12,905 nucleotides of DNA from Pseudomonadales bacterium (GTDB taxonomy: Bacteria; Pseudomonadota; Gammaproteobacteria; Pseudomonadales; JAHEIH01): the NCBI GenBank assembly GCA_023255355.1, contig JALRIU010000019.1, positions 1 to 12,905 on the forward strand, in the 5' to 3' direction. Shown piece by piece: positions 7,054-12,905 of the stretch; the first letter of the stretch is position 1, and each line of letters starts with the position of its first letter. The translations under genes and the position numbers were made by a program. The notes beneath the pieces were generated by a model, which worked only from the letters and a program-made list of their open reading frames with translations, ran no database searches and was not told the origin of the DNA.

Positions 7054-8661
7054 TTACATACGGAACACGCCAAAGCGTGTAGGTTCAATCGTTTTATTGA
7101 GGCTCGCTGCAATACTCAAGCCCAGTACCATTCGTGTGTCTACCGGGTCAATAATGCCATCATCCCAGAGGCGAGCTGAAGCATAGTAGGGGTGACCTTG
7201 GTGGTCATAGTTTTCAAGGATGGGTTGTTTAAAGGCTTGTTCGTCTTCTTTGGTCCATGTTTCATTGTTACGCTGCATTTGTTCGCGTTTAAGAGTCGCC
7301 ATAACCCCAGCAGCTTGCTCACCGCCCATCACTGAAATACGGGCATTGGGCCACATAAACATAAATCTAGGATCATAGGCTCTGCCGCACATGCCATAGT
7401 TGCCCGCGCCAAATGATCCACCAATAATGATAGTGAATTTTGGTACTTTAACAGTCGCTACCGCGGTCACCATTTTTGCCCCGTGCTTGGCTATGCCTTC
7501 GTTCTCATACTTTTTGCCGACCATAAAACCTGTGATGTTTTGCAAGAAAACTAAGGGAATATTTCGTTGTCCGCATAATTCTACAAAGTGGGCGCCTTTT
7601 TGTGCGGATTCGCCAAATAAAATACCGTTGTTAGCAATGATTCCAACTGGATAGCCATGGATGTGTGCGAAACCACATACTAAGGTGGTGCCATATAGGG
7701 CTTTAAACTCATCAAACTCAGAAGCATCAACGATACGAGCTATTACCTCACGCACGTCATAAGGTTTTTTGGAATCCTTTGGGATGACTCCGTAAATTTC
7801 AGACGGGTCGAATAGTGGTTCACGACTCGTTTTGCAAGCTAGTTGGTTGGGCTTAATTCGATTTAAATTGGCAATAGCCTTACGTGCGATATGCAGGGCG
7901 TGATTATCGTTGTTCGCTAAATGGTCGGTAACACCCGAAACTCGGCTATGAACATCGCCTCCGCCTAGTGATTCAGCGTCTACCTCTTCACCGGTAGCGG
8001 CTTTGACTAGAGGGGGGCCTGCTAAAAAGATTGTGCCTTGTTCTTTGACAATGATGGATTCGTCAGCCATGGCAGGTACGTAGGCTCCGCCTGCGGTACA
8101 AGACCCCATGACAACAGCGATTTGAGGAATATTTTGAGCAGACATGTTGGCTTGGTTGAAGAAAATTCTCCCAAAATGATCACGGTCAGGGAAAACTTCG
8201 TCTTGCAAGGGGAGGTTAGCACCGCCTGAGTCTACCAGATAGATACAAGGCAAATTGTTTTGTTGTGCTATATCTTGAGCGCGGAGGTGTTTTTTGACCG
8301 TCATGGGGAAGTAACTCCCGCCTTTAACGGTTGAGTCGTTGGCTACAATCATGCACTCTTGTCCGCTAACACGGCCTATACCTGTTATGATGCCAGCCGC
8401 AGGAACCTGATTATCATATAAACCATATGCGGCAAACTGCGAGAGTTCAAGAAAGGGTGAGCCTGGATCTAAAATGGCATCAATTCGATCACGAGGTAAT
8501 AATTTACCCCTCGCCAGATGACGCTCACGCATTTTTTGACCACCGCCTAATTTAATCGTTTGCAACTTTTCTTTTAAGTCATCGACTAAACTTTGCATAG
8601 CAGATTTGTTGTGTTGAAATTCTATGCCTTGGCAATCAATTTTACTTTTTAGAACGGGCAT
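7054..8661 (-). CDS. liuB: methylcrotonyl-CoA carboxylase beta subunit (carboxyltransferase)
   Basis: A 535-residue carboxyltransferase that moves the carboxyl group from biotin to the gamma carbon of 3-methylcrotonyl-CoA, giving 3-methylglutaconyl-CoA. Seen: two crotonase-like halves. The N-terminal half has SGGANLPLQDEVF (145-157) and GSCTAGGAYVPA (186-197). The C-terminal half has GGSFGAGNYGMCGRAYDPRF (414-433), WPNARISVMGGEQAA (437-451) and a terminal FGVFRM. These blocks and the length match bacterial and human MCC beta as I know them, not propionyl-CoA carboxylase. Start chosen at MPVLKSK: AAAGGAA lies 6 nt before this ATG. A longer reading from 8718 would add 19 residues, lacks such a site and runs deeper into the regulator gene. 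The start overlaps the 3' end of the regulator gene by 20 bp, suggesting translational coupling. Geranyl-CoA carboxylase is the main alternative. Confidence 0.93.
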   Translation of the reverse strand: MPVLKSKIDCQGIEFQHNKSAMQSLVDDLKEKLQTIKLGGGQKMRERHLARGKLLPRDRIDAILDPGSPFLELSQFAAYGLYDNQVPAAGIITGIGRVSGQECMIVANDSTVKGGSYFPMTVKKHLRAQDIAQQNNLPCIYLVDSGGANLPLQDEVFPDRDHFGRIFFNQANMSAQNIPQIAVVMGSCTAGGAYVPAMADESIIVKEQGTIFLAGPPLVKAATGEEVDAESLGGGDVHSRVSGVTDHLANNDNHALHIARKAIANLNRIKPNQLACKTSREPLFDPSEIYGVIPKDSKKPYDVREVIARIVDASEFDEFKALYGTTLVCGFAHIHGYPVGIIANNGILFGESAQKGAHFVELCGQRNIPLVFLQNITGFMVGKKYENEGIAKHGAKMVTAVATVKVPKFTIIIGGSFGAGNYGMCGRAYDPRFMFMWPNARISVMGGEQAAGVMATLKREQMQRNNETWTKEDEQAFKQPILENYDHQGHPYYASARLWDDGIIDPVDTRMVLGLSIAASLNKTIEPTRFGVFRM

Positions 8662-9064
8662 GTTGAGTTCCTTTATTGACATCATTGGCGTCAAGTAGTG
8701 CTTGTTGTAATTTATCATCCCAATTGGTTAAGTCTTCTAACATCACTTCGATATCACGAAGCTGTTCGATCAAGGATTGTTTTTTTTGTCTGATTTTTAT
8801 AATCAACGATTCAATTTGTTCAGCGTTATTGCCTTCGGGCTGATACATTTCAATGATTTCTCGACCTTCATCTAGGCTTAAGCCTAGGCGTTTTCCACGT
8901 AGGATAAGTTTAAGTTTTACTCTATCTGCAGCGCTATATATTCGGCTTCCACCTTGTCGCTTAGGTGTCAATAGGCCCTTTTCTTCATAAAAGCGAATGG
9001 TTCGAGTGGTTACGTCAAACTCTTTCGCTAAGTCTGAAATACTGAAATAAAGTTTCTTTGTCAT
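8642..9064 (-). CDS. liuR: MerR-family regulator, LiuR-like
   Basis: A 140-residue DNA-binding regulator. Seen: the MerR winged helix-turn-helix at about 7-75 (SISDLAKEFDV, then TTRTIRFYEEKGLL, then RIYSAADRVKLKLI), followed by a coiled-coil dimerisation helix at about 81-112. There are no cysteines, so it is not a metal or thiol sensor. RGKRLGLSLDE (56-66) is typical of LiuR, which controls branched-chain amino acid and isovalerate catabolism in proteobacteria and responds to acyl-CoA intermediates (family knowledge). Start set at MTKKLYFS, where the domain begins. An ATG at 9160 would add 32 unrelated residues encoded across the upstream terminator. A 16-bp palindrome ends 7 nt before the start codon, implying autoregulation. 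It is the first gene of the carboxylase operon, overlapping the beta subunit gene by 20 bp. Confidence 0.92.
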   Translation of the reverse strand: MTKKLYFSISDLAKEFDVTTRTIRFYEEKGLLTPKRQGGSRIYSAADRVKLKLILRGKRLGLSLDEGREIIEMYQPEGNNAEQIESLIIKIRQKKQSLIEQLRDIEVMLEDLTNWDDKLQQALLDANDVNKGTQHARSKK

Positions 9065-9071
9065 TTTAACC

Positions 9072-9087
9072 TTTACGTTAACGTAAA
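9072..9087 (-). promoter_or_regulatory. perfect 16-bp palindrome, likely LiuR operator
   Basis: TTTACGTTAACGTAAA is identical to its reverse complement. It ends 7 nt before the regulator's start codon, and its last bases (AAA) run into the only purine-rich ribosome-binding stretch (AAAGG). Binding here would block initiation or act as a roadblock. From memory, LiuR sites in gammaproteobacteria are palindromes with ACGT-containing half-sites, which fits. Possible promoter elements on the minus strand are TTGAAG (9095-9100, -35-like), or CATAGT (9087-9092) as a -10; neither is strong. No second copy was seen in the window. Confidence 0.75.
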
Positions 9088-9098
9088 CTATGAGCTTC

Positions 9099-9124
9099 AA
9101 AAAAACACGCTTAAGGCGTGTTTT
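9099..9124 (-). terminator. intrinsic terminator of the ferredoxin gene
   Basis: Read on the minus strand, a 9-bp stem (AAAACACGC / GCGTGTTTT) with a 5-nt loop ends in a run of seven T residues (As at 9099-9105 on the plus strand). The stem begins at the ferredoxin stop codon. This should end the ferredoxin transcript before the regulator gene, so the regulator operon needs its own promoter within about 35 bp. Confidence 0.85.
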
Positions 9125-9443
9125 AGAATTGCGTAGCTGGTAATTTGACAACCATGCCATCTAAATCTGAAGTAATCAATACTTGGCAGCTTAAACGGCT
9201 ATTTGCCTTTGGTTCCATTGCGTATTCCAGCATCGATTTTTCAACTTCGCCAGCAGGGGAGAGGTTATTAAAAAAGGATTCTTCGATATAGCAATGGCAG
9301 GTCGCGCAGCTACAAGCTCCACCACATTCAGCCACAATAGCTTCTATACCATTATCAACAGCAGCTTGCATAATTGTTGTGCCGTTAGCGACTTCGACTT
9401 TAACTGTCTCACCTTCAGCTGTTTCGAAAATTATTTGTGTCAT
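9123..9443 (-). CDS. [2Fe-2S] ferredoxin, putidaredoxin/adrenodoxin type
   Basis: A 106-residue soluble electron carrier. Seen: the cluster ligand pattern C40-x5-C46-x2-C49-x36-C86, with extra cysteines C44 and C51. The flanking blocks MQAAVDNGI (25-33), SCATCH (45-50), SPAGEVEKSMLEY (62-74) and NSRLSCQ (81-87) are those of putidaredoxin-like proteins. The chain ends in an aromatic residue (LPATQF, F106). Putidaredoxin also ends in an aromatic residue (Trp), which is important for its P450 partner (family knowledge). Such ferredoxins usually serve cytochromes P450 or other oxygenases and need a ferredoxin reductase; neither is in the window. It is divergent from the membrane hydroxylase gene, a possible partner (inference). 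AAGG precedes the ATG by about 9 nt, and a terminator begins at the stop codon. Confidence 0.94.
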   Translation of the reverse strand: MTQIIFETAEGETVKVEVANGTTIMQAAVDNGIEAIVAECGGACSCATCHCYIEESFFNNLSPAGEVEKSMLEYAMEPKANSRLSCQVLITSDLDGMVVKLPATQF

Positions 9444-9552
9444 GGTATTTACCTTCTAAGCATTAACATTATATAGTATACAACAGTGGTGTATAGTAAT
9501 ATATTGCTTTTTTGTTTGCCATAGCTACATTAACTAATTTTTAGAGGTTTAA
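9444..9552. promoter_or_regulatory. divergent promoter region, ferredoxin / hydroxylase
   Basis: This 109-bp AT-rich gap has no gene and must hold both promoters. On the minus strand a perfect TATAAT lies at 9468-9473, about 25 bp before the ferredoxin ATG, with a poor -35 (CTATAC) 17 bp upstream. On the plus strand TATAGT at 9492-9497 is -10-like, and AGAGG at 9543-9547 is the hydroxylase ribosome site. A dyad lies between the two -10-like elements. Confidence 0.6.
9477..9495. promoter_or_regulatory. 19-bp imperfect dyad, candidate shared operator
   Basis: TATACAACA-G-TGGTGTATA matches its reverse complement at 8 of 9 arm positions around a central G. It sits next to the minus-strand TATAAT and overlaps a plus-strand TATAGT, where a repressor dimer (for example TetR-type) could control both genes. 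The regulator is not identified, and the sequence does not resemble the palindrome at 9072-9087. Confidence 0.5.
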
Positions 9553-10311
9553 ATGGAAACTTTACAAGAACAGATTAATTCCTTGGGCCCTTTTGCATAT
9601 TGGATCGCTCTGTTTATTGTTGTTGGTTTATTTGTCACTGTGGGCCAAGGATTCCTAAAGGCTAGGAAAATCCAGCCAAATAGCTTTCAGTGGGCAATCT
9701 TTCGTCATGAGGTCTTTTGGTCAATTACCAATCTCGTTGTTTCTGCTTTTGTATTGGGTGGTCTTAGTCAGTTTTTGCGAACCAATGGTTGGATCACATT
9801 TGACCAAAGCCCAGCGGAGTGGTGGGTTATTCTTTTGGAATATGCTTTATACTTTTTTGCTTTTGATGCTTATTTTTATTGGGGTCATCGAATTATGCAT
9901 ATCCCAGGTATCTATGAATTGATCCATAAAACCCATCATCGCTCTATGTCACCTAACTTGATGACTTCTGTATCTGTTAATCCGCTTGAGTCGTTTGTTA
10001 ATGGAGGTTTTGTTCCGCTATTTACTGCGATGTTTGTTGTTCATCAAGAAACGTTCGCGTTGATTGCTCCAACAAATATCATCATGGGCGTTTATGTTCA
10101 TAATGGTTATGAGTTTTTACCTCGTTGGTGGAATAAGTCTTGGATAACTAAATGGTTTATCACCACCACTTTTCACGATCAGCACCATAGATACTTCAGA
10201 GGTAATTACGGTGGCTATACCACTCTTTGGGACTACGCCATGGGGACCGTGCGCCCAAACTATGAAAGTGGTTTTGAGGCTGTAAAAAAACGTACTGCGG
10301 CGAATAAATAA
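9553..10311 (+). CDS. fatty acid hydroxylase / sterol desaturase family membrane protein
   Basis: A 252-residue inner-membrane protein of the non-haem di-iron hydroxylase superfamily, which uses O2 and two electrons to hydroxylate or desaturate lipids. Seen: histidine clusters HRIMH (112-116, HxxxH), HKTHH (125-129, HxxHH) and HDQHH (208-212, HxxHH), plus H183 in VYVHNGYEF. These supply the histidines expected for two metals. Hydrophobic segments lie at about 15-33, 57-75, 92-110 and 152-182, placing the histidines on the cytoplasmic face. AGAGG stands 5 nt before the ATG. It is the first gene of a plus-strand cluster with DUF1330 and an old-yellow-enzyme gene, and is divergent from a ferredoxin gene. 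The substrate (sterol, fatty acid, carotenoid-like or other lipid) cannot be read from the sequence. The N-terminus has no cytochrome b5 domain, so electrons must come from a separate protein. Confidence 0.92.
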   Translation: METLQEQINSLGPFAYWIALFIVVGLFVTVGQGFLKARKIQPNSFQWAIFRHEVFWSITNLVVSAFVLGGLSQFLRTNGWITFDQSPAEWWVILLEYALYFFAFDAYFYWGHRIMHIPGIYELIHKTHHRSMSPNLMTSVSVNPLESFVNGGFVPLFTAMFVVHQETFALIAPTNIIMGVYVHNGYEFLPRWWNKSWITKWFITTTFHDQHHRYFRGNYGGYTTLWDYAMGTVRPNYESGFEAVKKRTAANK

Positions 10312-10358
10312 AGCCTTAAGAACGCATGACTGACAAAAAAAGCTTGAAGTGATTTTGT

Positions 10359-10652
10359 ATGGCAGCGTATTTAATTGTCACCCGAGAAGAGCCTTTGCAA
10401 GACGCAGAGGCACTTGCTGAATATCAGCGAAGAACACGGTTGTTATCAAATACGGTAAAACCATTGCCGTTGGTTATCTATGGACAAGTCGTGCCCTTGG
10501 AAGGTGAGGCGCCTGATGGCACCATCATATGTCAATTTGATACCGTGGAGATTGCCAAGTCCTGGTATGACCATCCAGAATATCAAGAAGCCTTAAATTT
10601 TCGTTTGAAAGCCGCCAAACACCGTGCCTACATTGTTGAAGGTATCTCTTAA
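10359..10652 (+). CDS. DUF1330 family protein
   Basis: A 97-residue small protein with the ferredoxin-like (dimeric alpha-beta barrel) fold expected for DUF1330. Seen: beta strand AAYLIVTREE, helix with YQRRTR (23-28), strand LVIYGQVVPLEG, strand TIICQFDTVEIAKSWYDHPEYQEAL (start about 55) and a closing strand AYIVEGI. The FDTVE-AKSWYDHPEYQ block is the family signature. Members have no firmly assigned reaction; related barrels (EthD, antibiotic monooxygenase-like) handle hydrophobic ligands in degradative clusters. An in-frame TGA at 10350 and no other start codon after it fix the ATG at 10359; the ribosome site is weak (GAAGTG). It lies 47 bp after the hydroxylase gene and 11 bp before the flavin reductase gene, probably in one transcript. 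Confidence 0.85.
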   Translation: MAAYLIVTREEPLQDAEALAEYQRRTRLLSNTVKPLPLVIYGQVVPLEGEAPDGTIICQFDTVEIAKSWYDHPEYQEALNFRLKAAKHRAYIVEGIS

Positions 10653-10663
10653 AAGGACTCATT

Positions 10664-11800
10664 ATGGATCTGCATGAATCTCTATTTTCCCCCTTTGTTA
10701 GTCCTAAATTAACTTTACCCAACCGTATTGCTATGGCGCCTATGACACGTAGCTGTTCGCCAGGAAATGTACCCAATGATGGCGTGGTAGAGTATTACCG
10801 TAAAAGAGCTGCAGGCGGTACTGGACTGATTATTACTGAAGGCACATGTGTCGATCATGTCGCAGCACATGGTTTTCAAGCCGTACCAAATTTTCACGGT
10901 GATAAGGCGCTTGCAGGCTGGAAGGCAGTTGTTGACGCAGTGCATGCAGAAGGGGGAAAAATAGCTCCGCAATTGTGGCATGTGGGCGCGATGCGTGCTC
11001 CAGGTGAATACCCAGGTGGTGATCTACCAAGCCATTCTCCTTCTGGCATGATGTTTCCCGGTAAAGTAACGGGCCATACCATGTCGCAACAGGATATTGA
11101 GGATGTTATTGGCGCCTTTGCTAAGGCAGCATTAGCGGCTAAAAATATAGGGATGGATGCTATTGAAATTCATGGTGCTCATGGTTACCTCATTGATCAG
11201 TTTTTTTGGCAAGGCACAAATCAGCGCTCTGATAAATACGGTGGCGACATGCAGGGACGTCTAACCTTTGCTGTTGAAATGTTAAAGGCAATTCGTGCAA
11301 AAGTGGGTGATGAGTTCCCTATTATTTTTCGATATTCACAATGGAAACAACAACAATACGAAAGCAAACTAGCGACTACACCCAAAGAATTAGAAGCTTT
11401 CTTGGGGCCTCTTAGCGACGCGGGTGTGGATATTTTTCACTGTTCGCAACGTCGCTTTTGGACGCCAGAGTTTGAAGGAAGTGATCTAAATTTAGCTGCT
11501 TGGACCAAAAAACTTACCGGCAAGGCCGCTATGTCAGTTGGTAGTGTCAGTCTTGATGAAGATTTTTTTGCTGATGTTAAAGACGGTTTTAAATCTGCAA
11601 ACGTTGCTGATTTAAATAAGTTGAGTGAATTAATGGAAAGGGGGGATTTTGACCTGATCGCAGTAGGACGGGCCTTAATTGCCAATCCTGATTGGGCGAA
11701 TTTAGTGAGAGAAGGACGCGAAAAAGAGCTAAAAGCGTTTGATAAAGAAATGCTGTACAGTCTTGATGGCGATCATTCTCATTTTACGTTGGGCCGTTAG
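10664..11800 (+). CDS. old yellow enzyme family NADH:flavin oxidoreductase
   Basis: A 378-residue FMN-binding TIM-barrel enzyme that typically reduces the C=C bond of alpha,beta-unsaturated carbonyls. Seen: PNRIAMAPMTRS (19-30) for FMN binding, an active-site HGAHGYL at 170-176 (H170, H173 and proton-donor Y175), NQRSDKYGG (186-194), R223 in IFRYSQWKQ, and the phosphate-binding VGRALIANPDW (334-344). All expected residues are present. The RYSQWKQQ and RRFWTPEFEGSDLNLA features place it in a proteobacterial OYE subgroup. A good AAAAGGA site (10651-10657) overlaps the DUF1330 stop codon, showing coupling. Within this cluster it may reduce an enone made after hydroxylation and dehydrogenation (inference). 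An ER-type dienoyl-CoA reductase is unlikely because the C-terminal Fe-S and FAD domains are absent. Confidence 0.93.
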   Translation: MDLHESLFSPFVSPKLTLPNRIAMAPMTRSCSPGNVPNDGVVEYYRKRAAGGTGLIITEGTCVDHVAAHGFQAVPNFHGDKALAGWKAVVDAVHAEGGKIAPQLWHVGAMRAPGEYPGGDLPSHSPSGMMFPGKVTGHTMSQQDIEDVIGAFAKAALAAKNIGMDAIEIHGAHGYLIDQFFWQGTNQRSDKYGGDMQGRLTFAVEMLKAIRAKVGDEFPIIFRYSQWKQQQYESKLATTPKELEAFLGPLSDAGVDIFHCSQRRFWTPEFEGSDLNLAAWTKKLTGKAAMSVGSVSLDEDFFADVKDGFKSANVADLNKLSELMERGDFDLIAVGRALIANPDWANLVREGREKELKAFDKEMLYSLDGDHSHFTLGR

Positions 11801-11868
11801 ATTCATTACAGTCATATATTTAAAACCGCTTAAAGGCCTCTGCACAGTTTCAAACTGGGAGATCAAAG

Positions 11869-12905
11869 GTGATCTATATTATTCGAGTTCTATTTTTATG
11901 GCTTTTTGTTGCAGCGGTTCAGGCTTCAGACAATCCCCGTGTTATTGTTATTACTGATATCGGAACTGAGCCGGATGATATTCAGTCCATGGTTAGGTTA
12001 TTAACCTATTCAAATGACCTGGATATTGAAGGTTTGATTGCATCCACATCCCGTCACATTACGGATAGGACTCACCCTGAGTTTATCCAAGCTCGTATCA
12101 ATGCGTATGCAAGGGTACTTCCGAACTTGCGTATTCATGACCCTAGTTATCCCTCCGCTGAATATCTAACCAGTGTGGTTAGGGGCGCCGATCCAATTTA
12201 TGGTATGGAAGGGGTAGGGGGAGATGCTCATCAAGAAGCTGTGCAGCTGATTATCGATGCAGTTGATCGAGATGATCCTAGGCCTGTCTGGATCTCAATT
12301 TGGGGTGGCGCTGCCCCCTTAGCTCAAGCTTTGCACCGTGTTAAAACAACACGCACTGCAGAAGCATTAGACCTGTTTGTTGATAAATTAAGGGTGTATT
12401 CAATTTCAGATCAGGACGATGCCTCAAGCTGGGCGCGAGTTAACTTTCCTTCACTATTTTGGATCACGAGTATGCATGCCTATGGCCAATATGGTTTGTC
12501 GACTTGGATAGGCATTATGTCACCTATTGATGATGCCATGACATCTAATGCATGGTTGACTAAGCACATACGTAGTCATGGACCTCTAGGAGCGACTTAT
12601 CCGCTACCGATATTTGGCGTAGAAGGCGATACACCATCATTTCTTTATTTACTGCCAAATGGTTTAGGTGTCAGTGAGCACCCTAACTGGGGTAGCTGGG
12701 GCGGGCGCTATGATCGTTGGTCTGACTATGCCGGATTATGGACAGATACTTCGGATACCATAAAAAATAATCAAGGCAGCGTTGAGCAAGGAAATGCTGT
12801 GACTGTAAGGCGTTGGCGTAATGCTTTTCAGGCAGACTTTGCTGCAAGGATGGATTGGTCAATCACAGATGATTATGAGGATGCCAATCATAAGCCTGTG
12901 GCAAT
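11869..12905 (+). CDS. exported nucleoside-hydrolase-like protein (DUF1593), partial
   Basis: An open frame of 345 codons that starts at GTG 11869 and continues past the window end. Seen: a short signal peptide (R6, hydrophobic core 7-17, likely cleavage after VQA at 19). The calcium-type nucleoside hydrolase acidic motif follows as VITDIGTEPDD (about 27-37), then RLLTYSNDLDIEGLIAST. WISIWGGAAPLAQAL is at about 142-156. This pattern is that of DUF1593, an exported hydrolase-like family found in polysaccharide- and nucleoside-degrading bacteria (family knowledge). GGGAG at 11857-11861, 7 nt before the GTG, supports the start. No stop was found on reading every codon. The 68-bp gap from the OYE gene has no terminator, so it may be co-transcribed. 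Its link to the lipid-type genes is unclear. The C-terminal part is missing here. Confidence 0.85.
   Translation, partial: MIYIIRVLFLWLFVAAVQASDNPRVIVITDIGTEPDDIQSMVRLLTYSNDLDIEGLIASTSRHITDRTHPEFIQARINAYARVLPNLRIHDPSYPSAEYLTSVVRGADPIYGMEGVGGDAHQEAVQLIIDAVDRDDPRPVWISIWGGAAPLAQALHRVKTTRTAEALDLFVDKLRVYSISDQDDASSWARVNFPSLFWITSMHAYGQYGLSTWIGIMSPIDDAMTSNAWLTKHIRSHGPLGATYPLPIFGVEGDTPSFLYLLPNGLGVSEHPNWGSWGGRYDRWSDYAGLWTDTSDTIKNNQGSVEQGNAVTVRRWRNAFQADFAARMDWSITDDYEDANHKPVA

Noticed and set aside
7054..8661. Propionyl-CoA carboxylase beta as the identity
   Set aside because: The blocks at 145-157 and 186-197, the FGVFRM end and the LiuR-like regulator match methylcrotonyl-CoA carboxylase. Geranyl-CoA carboxylase remains a weaker alternative.
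8662..8718. N-terminal extension of the carboxylase beta subunit by 19 residues
   Set aside because: The extra residues do not resemble the family N-terminus, lie inside the regulator gene, and lack a ribosome site as good as the one before 8661.
9065..9160. N-terminal extension of the MerR regulator by 32 residues
   Set aside because: It would run through the ferredoxin terminator and the operator palindrome and into the ferredoxin gene. The winged helix domain starts right after the ATG at 9064.
11801..11868. Terminator or promoter between the OYE and DUF1593 genes
   Set aside because: I found no stem with a T tract. The promoter-like hexamers (TTACAG, TATATT) do not have acceptable spacing.
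11739..11957. 72-codon frame across the end of the OYE gene and the start of the DUF1593 gene
   Set aside because: It overlaps both well-supported genes out of frame. The GTG frame at 11869 has a good ribosome site, a signal peptide and a family motif.

Overview
The window looks like chromosomal DNA of a Gram-negative, probably marine, gammaproteobacterium. This is inferred from moderately AT-rich sequence, a LiuR-like MerR regulator that starts a 3-methylcrotonyl-CoA carboxylase operon, a putidaredoxin-like ferredoxin and several catabolic oxidoreductases. The genes are close-packed, and I saw no tRNA, rRNA, insertion sequence or CRISPR array.

Layout: (1) 31-2545, plus strand: a short-chain dehydrogenase, a carboxymuconolactone-decarboxylase-fold protein and an MFS transporter, probably one operon whose promoter lies upstream of the window. 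(2) 2557-2587: an 11-bp perfect stem between two converging operons. (3) 9064 down to 2596, minus strand: a five-gene operon of MerR regulator, carboxylase beta, biotin-carboxylase alpha, thiolase and acyl-CoA dehydrogenase. A perfect 16-bp palindrome lies just upstream of the regulator's start codon. (4) 9443 down to 9123, minus strand: a [2Fe-2S] ferredoxin with its own intrinsic terminator. (5) From 9553, plus strand: a membrane fatty-acid-hydroxylase-family protein, a DUF1330 protein, an old-yellow-enzyme flavin oxidoreductase, and an exported nucleoside-hydrolase-like protein (GTG start at 11869) that runs off the window.

How they may work together: the carboxylase matches the leucine/isovalerate enzyme along its whole length. 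Its operon, however, lacks an isovaleryl-CoA dehydrogenase of the usual type, a 3-methylglutaconyl-CoA hydratase and an HMG-CoA lyase. Its dehydrogenase instead has the catalytic glutamate at the short-chain-type position. The flanking genes (membrane hydroxylase, redoxin, enone-reductase-like flavoenzyme, SDR, transporter) are typical of attack on lipophilic or isoprenoid substrates. A reasonable but unproven reading is a catabolic island for a methyl-branched or isoprenoid compound, in which carboxylation removes a beta-methyl block to beta-oxidation. The ferredoxin and the hydroxylase diverge from a 109-bp region with a 19-bp imperfect dyad, which suggests shared control and possibly a shared redox job.
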